NCBI RefSeq assembly: GCF_002192535.1
Contig: NZ_NAIA01000003.1
Location: forward strand, 651,954 to 715,953
DNA from: Polynucleobacter hirudinilacicola
GTDB lineage: Bacteria; Pseudomonadota; Gammaproteobacteria; Burkholderiales; Burkholderiaceae
Direction: 5' to 3'
DNA: 64,000 bases
The translations under genes were made by a program, and so were the position numbers. Positions 56,308 to 64,000 of the stretch are shown piece by piece; the stretch's first letter is position 1, and every line of letters starts with the position of its first letter. The notes below the pieces were generated by a model. It did no database searches and was not told the origin of the DNA. It was given only the letters and a program-made list of their open reading frames with translations.

Positions 56308-56496
56308 TTACTTCTTGGCGTCAGCAGCAGGAGCAGCAGCAGGAGCGGCTGGAGCAGCAGGTGCAGCAGCAGGAGCTTCAGCAGCAGGAGCGGCTGGAGC
56401 AGCAGCAGGAGCTTCAGCAGGTTTTGCTTCTTCTTTTTTACCGCATGCGGCCAAGGCGATAGCTAACATTGCAGCGAATACGAGTGACTTCTTCAT
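56308..56496 (-). CDS. Small Ala/Pro-rich lipoprotein
   Basis: A 62-residue protein: signal MKKSLVFAAMLAIALAAC with lipidated C18, then GKKEEAKPAEAP and an almost pure Ala/Pro/Glu tail. No domain is recognisable. An AGAGGAAAT Shine-Dalgarno precedes the ATG and a strong terminator follows, so it is a genuine, probably abundant transcript. Related short lipoproteins are common in Polynucleobacter-like genomes, with unknown role. The DNA holds a 27-base in-frame direct repeat. Confidence 0.8.
   Translation of the reverse strand: MKKSLVFAAMLAIALAACGKKEEAKPAEAPAAAPAAPAAEAPAAAPAAPAAPAAAPAADAKK
56334..56405. repeat. 27-base direct repeat inside the lipoprotein gene
   Basis: Identical 27-base units at 56334-56360 and 56379-56405, offset by exactly 45 bases (15 codons), within GCAGCAGGAGC-rich sequence. 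The repeat keeps the reading frame, so copy-number change would lengthen or shorten the Ala/Pro tail without breaking the gene. Confidence 0.85.
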
Positions 56497-56605
56497 TTGT
56501 AATTTCCTCTTAAAAAATGTAACAACAATTACCGGTAATTGTGCTGAAAAATCCTAGGGATTGCCCTTAGGGGATTTCCAGTACTAATTATATCCATCCT
56601 TGCTT

Positions 56606-57838
56606 CTAACTCTCAAAAATAAGCCATCCAGCAATATAGGCCTCATAGAGGCTAGACCTTGCCACCCCTTGGATTTTTCTGGGTGAAAGTACTTTTTCGG
56701 CCGATAGAGATTGCCAGGCTTTAGTAATGTCTTTGGTCTGACCTTGGTTCATATTCTCACCGTTACAAAACACCTCATTACCAAGACTCAGAATGCGAGT
56801 TTGAGCGTGAGGGATGAGCTTCTTCAAGCCAAGATTTTTGGAGAACTGACCGACGCTTAGTGGCTTGCTTGGACCATCAAAATAGGCCTGCTGTTTTGGT
56901 TCTGATAAGTAGGCAGTAATGCCGGGCAAAAAATGCTCCACTTGATCCAGCTTCAGTTGACGAAGTTTTACTTCAATTTGCTTAATCAGTTCTTCTGGAA
57001 GTTGCTCTGCACTAGCAGTTGCCCTTTGCATTGGATCGGTAAATTTCTGCTCAAGCTCAGGAATATTTTCTAGAGACTCAGCAATACGCCATAGCCCCTC
57101 TTGTAGTAATTCTTTAAAGCTGGGAGAGCGAAAGCCAACAGACCAAGTTTGACAACCTGTGTCGAGTGCAACACCATCGTGGGCAATATGAGGTGGTAAA
57201 TAAAGCATGTCACCTGGCTCTAGGACCCACTCATGCTCAGCTTTAAAGCGCTGCAAAATTTTGAGTGGTAGATTGGGGTTCAGGCTTAAATCTTTTTGTT
57301 TTGATATTTGCCACTGCCTTCTACCGGACATCTGAATCAAAAAAACGTCGTAAGAGTCAAAATGGGGTCCGACACCACCACCAACTCCAGCAATGCTAAT
57401 CATTAAATCGTCGAGACGTGCGTCTGGGATAAAGCGAAACCAGGAGAGAATTTTTGCGGCCGCAGGATGATGGGCTTCCATTCCCTGAAGCAGAAGCGTC
57501 CAATGAGATTTGTCGAATGAGGGGATGGATTTTTTCGCAAATGGACCAGAGCTGAGGCTCCACGGACCCGCTTTTACGAGGCGAGATTCAACATTGTCTT
57601 GGCAAGCAAACTTGACTAGTTCATCCCCTGAAATAGGGCTATCAAGACTCTCATCACTTTGAGCGGCTAAGGCAAATGCAGGTATCGCTCCGCGGACTAA
57701 TAAAGGTTTTTTATGCCAATACTGCTTCATGAACAAATCAGGGCTAATGCCTCCAAATAATGCCCAGGGCTCATTGAGAGGTAGGTTTTGAGGTGCCTGA
57801 GGGGGCTGATAGGGGTTGCTCAAGTAAAATGAAGTCAT
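56606..57838 (-). CDS. JmjC/cupin ribosomal oxygenase (RoxA/YcfD-like)
   Basis: A 410-residue 2-oxoglutarate/Fe(II) dioxygenase. The iron facial triad is H159 and D161 in GPHFDSYDVF, and probably H220 in PPHIAHDG. N-terminal PDLFMKQYWHKKPLLVRG and the C-terminal dimerisation region match YcfD/RoxA, which hydroxylates an arginine of ribosomal protein L16. The target is inferred from family. It is divergent from the SlyD-like gene. Confidence 0.9.
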   Translation of the reverse strand: MTSFYLSNPYQPPQAPQNLPLNEPWALFGGISPDLFMKQYWHKKPLLVRGAIPAFALAAQSDESLDSPISGDELVKFACQDNVESRLVKAGPWSLSSGPFAKKSIPSFDKSHWTLLLQGMEAHHPAAAKILSWFRFIPDARLDDLMISIAGVGGGVGPHFDSYDVFLIQMSGRRQWQISKQKDLSLNPNLPLKILQRFKAEHEWVLEPGDMLYLPPHIAHDGVALDTGCQTWSVGFRSPSFKELLQEGLWRIAESLENIPELEQKFTDPMQRATASAEQLPEELIKQIEVKLRQLKLDQVEHFLPGITAYLSEPKQQAYFDGPSKPLSVGQFSKNLGLKKLIPHAQTRILSLGNEVFCNGENMNQGQTKDITKAWQSLSAEKVLSPRKIQGVARSSLYEAYIAGWLIFES

Positions 57839-57891
57839 AAAGTAAAAGCTTGGTAAAAACTCATTAAAAACGAATGTTTGACAGATTTCGC

Positions 57892-58500
57892 ATGAAGATT
57901 GAAAAAAATACTATCGTATCCCTACGCTATAAGTTAACCGATGCGCAAAATAATGTCATTGAAGAACCAGATTCTCCGATGGTATACCTGCACGGTGGGT
58001 ATGAGGGGACTTTTCCGAAAATAGAAACGCTTTTGGATGGTCAAGAAATTGGGTATGAGGCTACTATTCAGCTTGAGCCTAATGAGGCTTTTGGTGAGTA
58101 TGACCCAGAACTTTTGAAAATTGAACCGCGCACCCGTTTCCCAGAGCCACTCGAAGTGGGCATGCAATTTGAGGGCATACCGGATGCAGATGAAGAATCA
58201 GACTCTGCAGAAGAATCAGATGTAGATGATGAGCCGCTAATTTATACCGTTACTGATGTTGCAGACAATCAAGTGGTGCTTGATGGCAACCATCCCTTAG
58301 CAGGTATGGCATTGCGTTTTTGGGTACAAGTTGAAGATGTCCGTGCGGCCACCGAAAATGAAATCCAAAATCGTCTTCCAGAGGGCGGTGAGGGTTTTAC
58401 TTTTGGTATGCCAAACGACGATGCAGATGATGCCGATGAGGATGAGTTTCCGGGATCTGCATTGGGCTCAAGCACTCCAAACCCACGCACACTGCATTAA
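57892..58500 (+). CDS. FKBP-type peptidyl-prolyl isomerase, SlyD-like
   Basis: A 202-residue FKBP-fold prolyl isomerase and chaperone: MKIEKNTIVSLRYKL at the start, FKBP segment GGYEGTFPKIETLLDGQEIGY, the insert-in-flap region with an unusually acidic stretch DADEESDSAEESDVDDE, then NHPLAGMALRFWVQV, the conserved SlyD motif. The C-terminal tail is acidic, without the His/Cys-rich metal tail of E. coli SlyD. The start at MKIEKN is preferred; an in-frame ATG six codons earlier is possible. Confidence 0.88.
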   Translation: MKIEKNTIVSLRYKLTDAQNNVIEEPDSPMVYLHGGYEGTFPKIETLLDGQEIGYEATIQLEPNEAFGEYDPELLKIEPRTRFPEPLEVGMQFEGIPDADEESDSAEESDVDDEPLIYTVTDVADNQVVLDGNHPLAGMALRFWVQVEDVRAATENEIQNRLPEGGEGFTFGMPNDDADDADEDEFPGSALGSSTPNPRTLH

Positions 58501-58512
58501 ATAAACCCCGAA

Positions 58513-59271
58513 TTACTCTTTAAGCCATTCTTTAATGGCATCAAGATCGCGCTTGGTATCACTTGTACCGGAGGCATCTGTAGGCGTATTGCTTAACTTG
58601 GCTAATGCCTTTTCTAGTGCGGCAATTTTGGCTTCCTGTTCAATGGTTGCATCAATTAATCCCTTGAGTGCCATTGAGACTGGATCATCCACATTTGGCG
58701 TAACGCCATAAGCAGAGAAATATTCTTTTGTTTTGCTATCCGGACTTTGCGGAAGATCTGGATGCAAAATACGCGCAGGTATTCCGACAGCAGTGGCGCC
58801 TGCTGGAATTTCTTTTAAAACAACCGCATTTGATCCAACGCGTGCACCATCACCGACGGTAAAGCCACCAAGTACTTTTGCGCCTGCACTCACAACCACA
58901 CCCTTGCCCAGAGTTGGATGACGCTTAACGCCTTTGTAAAGGGAAGTGCCGCCCAAGGTCACGCCTTGATAGATCGTGCAATCATCGCCGATTTCGGTAG
59001 TCTCACCAATAACTATGCCAAGGCCGTGATCCAGAAATACTCGACGGCCAATCTTTGCACCCGGGTGGATTTCAATACCGGTAATAAACCGTGAAATCAT
59101 TGATAAGACGCGTGCAATCCACTTGAGACCAATATTCCATAAAAAATGAGAGATGCGGTGGAAGAAAACCGCATGCAGACCTTGGTAGCAAGTAATGACC
59201 TCAAGGCGATTTCTTGCAGCAGGGTCCCTGGCAATAATGGAGTCGACTTGGTCGAATAGTGAATTAAACAT
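58513..59271 (-). CDS. cysE: Serine O-acetyltransferase
   Basis: Acetylates serine as the first step of cysteine synthesis. The N-terminal alpha-helical domain is followed by left-handed beta-helix hexapeptide repeats: [18 protein letters not shown], the catalytic His and [21 protein letters not shown]. The 252 residues match, with a charged C-terminal tail. It follows trmJ by 23 bases on the same strand and converges on the SlyD-like gene. Confidence 0.95.
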   Translation of the reverse strand: MFNSLFDQVDSIIARDPAARNRLEVITCYQGLHAVFFHRISHFLWNIGLKWIARVLSMISRFITGIEIHPGAKIGRRVFLDHGLGIVIGETTEIGDDCTIYQGVTLGGTSLYKGVKRHPTLGKGVVVSAGAKVLGGFTVGDGARVGSNAVVLKEIPAGATAVGIPARILHPDLPQSPDSKTKEYFSAYGVTPNVDDPVSMALKGLIDATIEQEAKIAALEKALAKLSNTPTDASGTSDTKRDLDAIKEWLKE

Positions 59272-59294
59272 AGATTGATTTTAACGGGATGTGC

Positions 59295-60044
59295 TTATTT
59301 TCTCAGGAGCATCTGTTTGGCGATGCCACGTAAGAGATCAATTTCTTCTTTGTGCAGTCTACTTCGCGCAAATAATGCTTGTAACCGGGGCATGAGCTTT
59401 TTGGGGTTGCTGGGGTCTAGATAACCAATTGCCTCGAGCCCTTCGCGCCAATGATCGAGCATCGCTGCAACTGCAGCTGGATCGGCTAATTCAGCTAATT
59501 CTTCTCGATTTGCCAGCATTGCTAGGTCCTCAGCCTCACTCAAGCGCTCTCTAAGCGTATAGGCGCAGACCATTAGGGCTTGGGCTAAATTCAGAGATGG
59601 GTAGTCTGGATTGGCCTCTAGCCAAACCCTATGGGTACATAAGGCGAGGTGTTCGTTATCTAGACCAGTTCTCTCGGGCCCGAAGACTAGTGCAACTTCC
59701 CCGTGATTCATAACGGTTTCTTGAATCAGGGTGCGAGCCGACTCCCAATCGAGCGCTGGAGGACCGAATTCGCGATCTCGGCTGGTGAGGCCAAGTACAA
59801 GAGGGCATCCCCGAACGGCTGTGGATAAAGAGCTTGATTCCTCAGAGGATTCAAGGATGTTGAGGGCGCCACTTGCCAAGGCAATCGCTTCAGAATGTTT
59901 GGCAATATCTTTGATTTTGGGGTTGATAAGACGCAGGTCGCTAAAGCCCATCGTTTTTAAGGCCCGAGCTGCCGAGCCTACATTTCCAGGATGACTGGTT
60001 TCGACTAAAACCCAGCGGATTGATTGGAATTTATCGGGATTCAT
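59295..60044 (-). CDS. trmJ: tRNA (cytidine/uridine-2'-O-)-methyltransferase
   Basis: SPOUT-class RNA methyltransferase that modifies position 32 of some tRNAs. The N-terminus has VETSHPGNVGSAARALKTMG; the knot region has ALVFGPERTGLDNEHLALC and PSLNLAQALMVCAYTL, the three SPOUT motifs. The C-terminal helical extension matches TrmJ (249 residues). cysE follows, in the same order as in many proteobacteria. A 129-base gap separates it from divergent suhB. Confidence 0.93.
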   Translation of the reverse strand: MNPDKFQSIRWVLVETSHPGNVGSAARALKTMGFSDLRLINPKIKDIAKHSEAIALASGALNILESSEESSSLSTAVRGCPLVLGLTSRDREFGPPALDWESARTLIQETVMNHGEVALVFGPERTGLDNEHLALCTHRVWLEANPDYPSLNLAQALMVCAYTLRERLSEAEDLAMLANREELAELADPAAVAAMLDHWREGLEAIGYLDPSNPKKLMPRLQALFARSRLHKEEIDLLRGIAKQMLLRK

Positions 60045-60173
60045 GAGTGGCTAATGGGTTTCTAGGGGTGCTCAAAGCGCTAATCGTTTAGAATCAGGGT
60101 ATTAGCTTCGTATTGTCATGCAGTTTGGGCAATATTACAGGCTCGTTCTTATTTAATTTGTCCATCAATACTT

Positions 60174-60962
60174 ATGCATCCCATGTTAAATGTGGCCGTA
60201 AAGGCCGCCCGTCGTGCTGGAACTGTTATCAATCGAGCGTCTCTTAATTTAGAGCGTTTACAGGTTGATCGTAAACAGCACAATGATTTCGTAACCGAGG
60301 TGGACAAAGCCGCAGAAGCGGCAATCATTGAAACGCTCAGTGAGGCCTATCCAACCCATGGATTCTTGGCTGAAGAAACTGGTGAACACAATATCGATGC
60401 AGAGAACGTATGGATCATTGATCCATTAGATGGCACAACCAACTTTATTCATGGCTTTCCGCAATATGCAGTGTCAATTGCATTGGCTGTAAATGGCGTG
60501 ACCCAACAAGCAGTAGTTTACGATCCCACTCGCGATGAGTTATTTACCGCTACTCGTGGAGCAGGCGCATATTTAGATCGCCGTCGTTTGCGTGTTGCAA
60601 CTCAAGATCGCTTAGCGAGCTCTTTGATCGGCACTGGTTTTCCATATCGCGAAGACCAAGACCTGGAAAAATATTTAAAAATCTTTGCAGAGATGTCGCG
60701 TCAGTGTGCTGGCTTACGTCGTCCTGGTGCAGCATCTTTGGATCTGGCCTATGTTGCTGCAGGGCGTTACGATGGCTTCTTTGAAAGCGATCTCAAGCCT
60801 TGGGATATGGCAGCAGGTGCTTTATTAATTACTGAATCCGGTGGTTTGGTAGGTAACTATCGTGGCGAAGAAGGTTTTCTGAAAAGCGGCGAAGTAATGG
60901 CTGCTAATCCCAGAATCTTTGCGCAGATGGTTCAGTGCTTATCCAAATACTCCAAGACCTAA
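60174..60962 (+). CDS. suhB: Inositol-1-monophosphatase family protein
   Basis: Mg-dependent phosphatase family; E. coli SuhB also joins rRNA antitermination complexes. Metal motifs are [35 protein letters not shown] and the C-terminal [14 protein letters not shown]. 262 residues, divergent from trmJ as in many gammaproteobacteria and betaproteobacteria. An in-frame ATG two codons further (MLNVAVKAA) is an alternative start. Confidence 0.95.
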   Translation: MHPMLNVAVKAARRAGTVINRASLNLERLQVDRKQHNDFVTEVDKAAEAAIIETLSEAYPTHGFLAEETGEHNIDAENVWIIDPLDGTTNFIHGFPQYAVSIALAVNGVTQQAVVYDPTRDELFTATRGAGAYLDRRRLRVATQDRLASSLIGTGFPYREDQDLEKYLKIFAEMSRQCAGLRRPGAASLDLAYVAAGRYDGFFESDLKPWDMAAGALLITESGGLVGNYRGEEGFLKSGEVMAANPRIFAQMVQCLSKYSKT

Positions 60963-60975
60963 GTACTGATTGAGT

Positions 60976-61000
60976 GATCTGATTACGCTTTAATCAGATC
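60976..61000. other. Stem-loop between suhB and lpxH
   Basis: A perfect 10-bp inverted repeat GATCTGATTA/TAATCAGATC with a five-base loop, beginning 13 bases after the suhB stop and overlapping the last codons of convergent lpxH. Neither side has a good T-run, so termination would be weak; it may protect 3' ends. Confidence 0.55.
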
Positions 61001-61771
61001 TAGGTAGCGCACACCCTGACTGTCGATTGATAGAGCGCTGGCCCTGGGCGTAGTCCTTTCGGGATGATCTAAGTCCCAATCTGACAGAACCCAACGTTGC
61101 CAAGTTTGCTCGCCTAATTGCTCCTTGTGGTGCGCAGGCAAGTGTGTGTGACCATGAATTAACTGATCTACGGATTGACCTCGTACCAATGCAGCACAAG
61201 CCTCCAATGTGACATTGGTTCTCATCTGATTATTTAAGGGTGACTTGTTTGCCTCAACTTGATATTGAGTATGACTATTGCTGCGAAGATGATTGGCAAT
61301 AGAGCGCCGCCAGTGAAGTGGCATATTTAGAAATAACTTTTGTATCCAGGGTTTCCTCACTATGCCTCGGAATATTTGATAGCCAACATCTGCTGTACAT
61401 AAGGCATCGCCATGACACAGAACATATTTTTTATCAGCGATTTCAACGCAAGAAGGGTCTGCTAATAAGGCCATACCAGTTTTTTTCAAAAAGGCAGAAC
61501 CTATTAAGAAATCACGATTGCCGTGAATATAGTAGGTTTTGGTTTTTGTAGAAAGATTGGCCAGGGCGTGAAGCACCTCTTGCTGAAATGGAGAGTTCGA
61601 GGCCGCATCATCTCCGACCCAGTATTCAAATAGATCGCCAAGAATGAAAACAGCCTGTACCTTGGGTGCATCTTTTTCACAGAAGTCAAAAAAGCGTTGC
61701 GCCGTCAAGGGCATTGACGGCGTCAGGTGTATATCCGAGATGAGCAGTGCGCTCGAATATTGCGGGATCAT
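60983..61771 (-). CDS. lpxH: UDP-2,3-diacylglucosamine diphosphatase
   Basis: Peripheral membrane hydrolase making lipid X in lipid A synthesis. It has metallophosphoesterase motifs [34 protein letters not shown] and [11 protein letters not shown], plus [10 protein letters not shown] near the C-terminus. The 262 residues are normal for LpxH. Its ATG overlaps the cyclophilin stop by four bases (same strand). Confidence 0.94.
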   Translation of the reverse strand: MIPQYSSALLISDIHLTPSMPLTAQRFFDFCEKDAPKVQAVFILGDLFEYWVGDDAASNSPFQQEVLHALANLSTKTKTYYIHGNRDFLIGSAFLKKTGMALLADPSCVEIADKKYVLCHGDALCTADVGYQIFRGIVRKPWIQKLFLNMPLHWRRSIANHLRSNSHTQYQVEANKSPLNNQMRTNVTLEACAALVRGQSVDQLIHGHTHLPAHHKEQLGEQTWQRWVLSDWDLDHPERTTPRASALSIDSQGVRYLDLIKA

Positions 61772-62271
61772 TCCTCGAGAACGGTTGCCTTCTCAATGAC
61801 GACATCTTCACTTGGTACATCTTGGTGAAAGCCAGAATTGCCAGTCTTTACTTTGCGAATAGTGTCAACAATATCCATGCCATCGATAACCTTACCAAAA
61901 ACAGCATAGCCCCAACCCTGGGCATTGGGTGCAGTGTGATTTAAAAAATCATTGTCATTTACGTTGATAAAAAATTGCGCAGTAGCTGAGTGTGGGTCGC
62001 TAGTACGAGCCATAGCTACGGTGTAGCGATCGTTCTTGAGACCATTATTGGCTTCGTTCTCAATTTCTGCGCCAGTAGGCTTTTGTTTCATGCCGGCAGT
62101 CATGCCGCCACCTTGAATCATGAAGTTATTAATCACGCGATGGAAGATAGTGCCATCATAGTGACCGCTCTTGACGTATTGCAAAAAGTTCGCAACGCTC
62201 TTAGGCGCTTTTTCAGAATCAAGGCTGAGAGTGATATCACCCTGATTTGTTTTTAACAGTACTTTAGTCAT
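61768..62271 (-). CDS. Cyclophilin-type peptidyl-prolyl isomerase
   Basis: A 167-residue cytoplasmic cyclophilin (PpiB-like; no signal peptide). Active-site segments are [16 protein letters not shown] and [19 protein letters not shown]. It starts [19 protein letters not shown] longer exported paralog often precedes it in Burkholderiales; here the TPR lipoprotein lies directly upstream. It is translated together with lpxH. Confidence 0.94.
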   Translation of the reverse strand: MTKVLLKTNQGDITLSLDSEKAPKSVANFLQYVKSGHYDGTIFHRVINNFMIQGGGMTAGMKQKPTGAEIENEANNGLKNDRYTVAMARTSDPHSATAQFFINVNDNDFLNHTAPNAQGWGYAVFGKVIDGMDIVDTIRKVKTGNSGFHQDVPSEDVVIEKATVLEE

Positions 62272-62325
62272 TATTTGGATCTACTTTCTGGAAGGTTAGT
62301 GGATGGAGTATTGGATTGAGGAGTA

Positions 62326-63159
62326 TTAGTTGCTTCTACGGGTGGGTTGGCTATTCGATTCAGTTGGCAGCTTTGGTGAGGGCTTCAAGATATCCAATAG
62401 AGCCTTAGAGCGCCTGGTGTATTGGCCTTGATTGAGTTGCGTATTTTTTGCTGCATTCTCATAGGCCTGTGCGCCAAGGCGGATATAAATTTCACCTAAA
62501 TTGGCCGAGGCAATCGCGTAGCTAGGACGTAGCTTGAGAGCGAGTTCTAAATAATCTCTCGCTTCGATCCAGTTGCCCTCGTTAGCAGAAATTGCCGCTA
62601 GGTTGTTGTAAGGTTCTGGCAACTCTGGAAATTGCTGGGTAATTTCAATCAAGGTTTTTTTGGCTTGATTAAATTGACGCATCTCAATTTGTACCCGGGC
62701 CTTTACAAAACGCAATTGCACATTACGAGGTGTCTTTTTGAGTTGAGCATTAATTAAATCAATGGCATCTTCAAATTTACGGGCTTTCACGAGTTTTTCA
62801 ACATCGGAAGGCACTGCATTTTTGGTAACGGGGTCTGGCTCAATAATCAAGAAAGACAACAAAGGTAGCGCCACTGTCTCGGAGAGTCCTGAATTGAGTG
62901 GGTCATAAGCAACATCAGCAGATAGTCGCGGAGGGTCATTTGGGCTGTAACCCCCTGAATAGCCTTGAGGTGTTCCAGCGCTGGATTTCATTTCCTGGGC
63001 ATTTGCCACCTGAATTTCCGTATCCGCACGCTGTTGGGCGGGAGTGCTGCACCCCGTAATGAATGCTGCCGCCAATATTGCAGCAAGGATCTTGATAGGG
63101 GTTAGCTGTGATGCTGGGATGGTTACAGGCATAGGGGAAGGGGTATAAAACTGGCTCAT
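62326..63159 (-). CDS. TPR-repeat lipoprotein
   Basis: A 277-residue exported protein with lipobox ITGC near residue 37, then a linker and about three tetratricopeptide repeats (about 125-240), for example [28 protein letters not shown]. The last 40 residues are basic and Ser/Pro-rich. The signal peptide is long from the first ATG; an in-frame ATG nine codons later (MPVTIPASQ) may be the start. It is divergent from cysS with a 60-base gap. A scaffold role is assumed from TPRs only. Confidence 0.86.
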   Translation of the reverse strand: MSQFYTPSPMPVTIPASQLTPIKILAAILAAAFITGCSTPAQQRADTEIQVANAQEMKSSAGTPQGYSGGYSPNDPPRLSADVAYDPLNSGLSETVALPLLSFLIIEPDPVTKNAVPSDVEKLVKARKFEDAIDLINAQLKKTPRNVQLRFVKARVQIEMRQFNQAKKTLIEITQQFPELPEPYNNLAAISANEGNWIEARDYLELALKLRPSYAIASANLGEIYIRLGAQAYENAAKNTQLNQGQYTRRSKALLDILKPSPKLPTESNSQPTRRSN

Positions 63160-63219
63160 TCGATATACTCAGCGCTCAGTCTAACAAATTGGCGCTCCTT
63201 GCCCCACCTTTATAGCCAT

Positions 63220-64000
63220 ATGCTGCAAATCTATAACACCCTTAGCCGCTCTAAAGAGGTATTTAGGCCCATCGTACCGGGTCAGGTGAAGATGTATGTC
63301 TGCGGTATGACGGTTTATGACTTCTGTCACATTGGCCACGCTAGGGTCATGATTGTGTTTGACATGGTTGTCCGTTGGCTGCGGGCCAGCGGTTATGAAG
63401 TTCTTTATGTCCGTAATATCACCGATATTGATGACAAGATCATTAACCGCGCCATTGAAAATGGCGAACCCATTTCTGCGCTCACCAATCGCTTTATTGA
63501 TGCGATGCATGCTGACTCTGATGAGCTGGGTTTAATGCATCCCGATCAAGAACCGCGAGCAACGGATTACATTGCTCAGATGCAGGGCATGATTGGTAAG
63601 CTCATTGAAAATGAATTGGCCTATCAAGCAGATGGTGGCGATGTTAATTTTGCTGTGCGTTTACTTCCAAGATATGGCCAGCTTTCTGGCAAGTCATTAG
63701 ATGAGCTCAATGCGGGTGAACGCGTTGCAATTGTTGGCGGCAAACGGGACCCGTTAGATTTTGTGCTCTGGAAGAGCGCTAAGCCTGAGGAGCCTTTAGA
63801 TACCCGCTGGGCCTCACCCTGGGGCGAGGGTCGACCAGGTTGGCACATCGAGTGCTCAGCAATGTCTTGTGACTTATTGGGCGAACATTTTGATATTCAT
63901 GGTGGTGGTGCTGACTTGCAGTTCCCTCATCATGAGAATGAGATTGCCCAGAGTGAAGGCGCTTTGTATGGTAAGGACCGTAAAGACAACGATGCCCCAT
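63220..64000 (+). CDS. cysS: Cysteinyl-tRNA synthetase, 3'-truncated by window edge
   Basis: Class I synthetase; 260 of about 460 residues are visible. Present are zinc ligand C28 in [10 protein letters not shown], the HIGH motif CHIGHARV (36-43), the core [13 protein letters not shown] and [15 protein letters not shown] with further zinc ligands. The KMSKS loop and anticodon domain lie beyond the window. The ATG gives [13 protein letters not shown], the standard N-terminus. Confidence 0.97.
   Translation, partial: MLQIYNTLSRSKEVFRPIVPGQVKMYVCGMTVYDFCHIGHARVMIVFDMVVRWLRASGYEVLYVRNITDIDDKIINRAIENGEPISALTNRFIDAMHADSDELGLMHPDQEPRATDYIAQMQGMIGKLIENELAYQADGGDVNFAVRLLPRYGQLSGKSLDELNAGERVAIVGGKRDPLDFVLWKSAKPEEPLDTRWASPWGEGRPGWHIECSAMSCDLLGEHFDIHGGGADLQFPHHENEIAQSEGALYGKDRKDNDAP

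Noticed and set aside
56315..56557. Plus-strand Gly/Ala-rich open frame opposite the small lipoprotein
   Set aside because: Low-complexity mirror of the Ala/Pro codons; the minus strand has the signal peptide, lipobox and Shine-Dalgarno.
60045..60173. Promoter for suhB (TTGTCA ... TATTAC)
   Set aside because: The spacing is only 14 bases, too short for a standard sigma-70 promoter.

Overview
The window looks like a chromosomal segment of a small-genome freshwater betaproteobacterium, most likely Polynucleobacter or a close relative in Burkholderiaceae. I infer this from moderate G+C, very short intergenic gaps, and betaproteobacterial gene orders such as trpA-accD-folC-SPOR-cvpA-purF-metZ, tRNA-Val-thrS-infC-rpmI-rplT-pheST-ihfA-merR-tRNA-Pro, sucA-sucB-lpd-zapE, and lpxH-ppi-TPR-cysS. 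No database search was possible. The window opens inside trpA and closes inside cysS, so both are partial. I saw no insertion sequence, phage gene, CRISPR array or rRNA.

Layout. (1) 1-7.7 kb: amino-acid, fatty-acid, folate and purine housekeeping genes (trpA, accD, folC, SPOR protein, cvpA, purF, metZ, a methyltransferase). (2) 7.7-9.4 kb: modC and modB on the minus strand, without modA. (3) 9.5-20.8 kb: the accessory heart of the window, a sulfur-oxidation island read rightward: ArsR-type regulator, soxCD, soxYZ, soxAX, soxB, a periplasmic DsrE-like protein, a SoxH-like metallo-beta-lactamase, a small cytochrome c, one full-length and one split YeeE/YedE sulfur transporter, and a DUF442 rhodanese-like protein. 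(4) 20.8-33 kb: thioesterase, tRNA 2-selenouridine synthase, glutaryl-CoA dehydrogenase, a queuosine-precursor transporter, an ABC-F ATPase, a minus-strand run ending in ETF-ubiquinone oxidoreductase, a two-subunit CoA-transferase, and an unusual cation-efflux/hydrolase fusion. (5) 33-43.3 kb: relA and the translation block with two tRNAs. (6) 43.3-51.5 kb: an H-NS-like protein behind a very AT-rich leader, a helix-turn-helix/pseudo-receiver regulator, and the 2-oxoglutarate dehydrogenase operon with zapE. (7) 51.5-64 kb: PHP phosphoesterase, trpS, dapA-bamC, a small lipoprotein, roxA, slyD, cysE, trmJ, suhB, lpxH, ppi, a TPR lipoprotein and cysS.

How the genes work together. The sox proteins form a periplasmic thiosulfate-oxidising system: SoxAX loads thiosulfate onto the SoxY cysteine arm (SoxYZ), SoxB hydrolyses off sulfate, and SoxCD, which is molybdenum- and heme-dependent, oxidises the remaining sulfane sulfur. 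The presence of soxCD predicts complete oxidation to sulfate without sulfur globules. The divergent modBC genes could supply molybdate for SoxC. The ArsR regulator, split YeeE/YedE pair and DUF442 protein resemble the BigR-type sulfide/persulfide response module, here apparently merged with a sox operon. GcdH and ETF-QO together suggest electron flow from acyl-CoA oxidation to ubiquinone.

Most promising for follow-up: the sox/BigR-like composite cluster with its unassigned small cytochrome c and DsrE-like protein; the CDF transporter-alpha/beta hydrolase fusion; and the helix-turn-helix/pseudo-receiver protein beside sucA.
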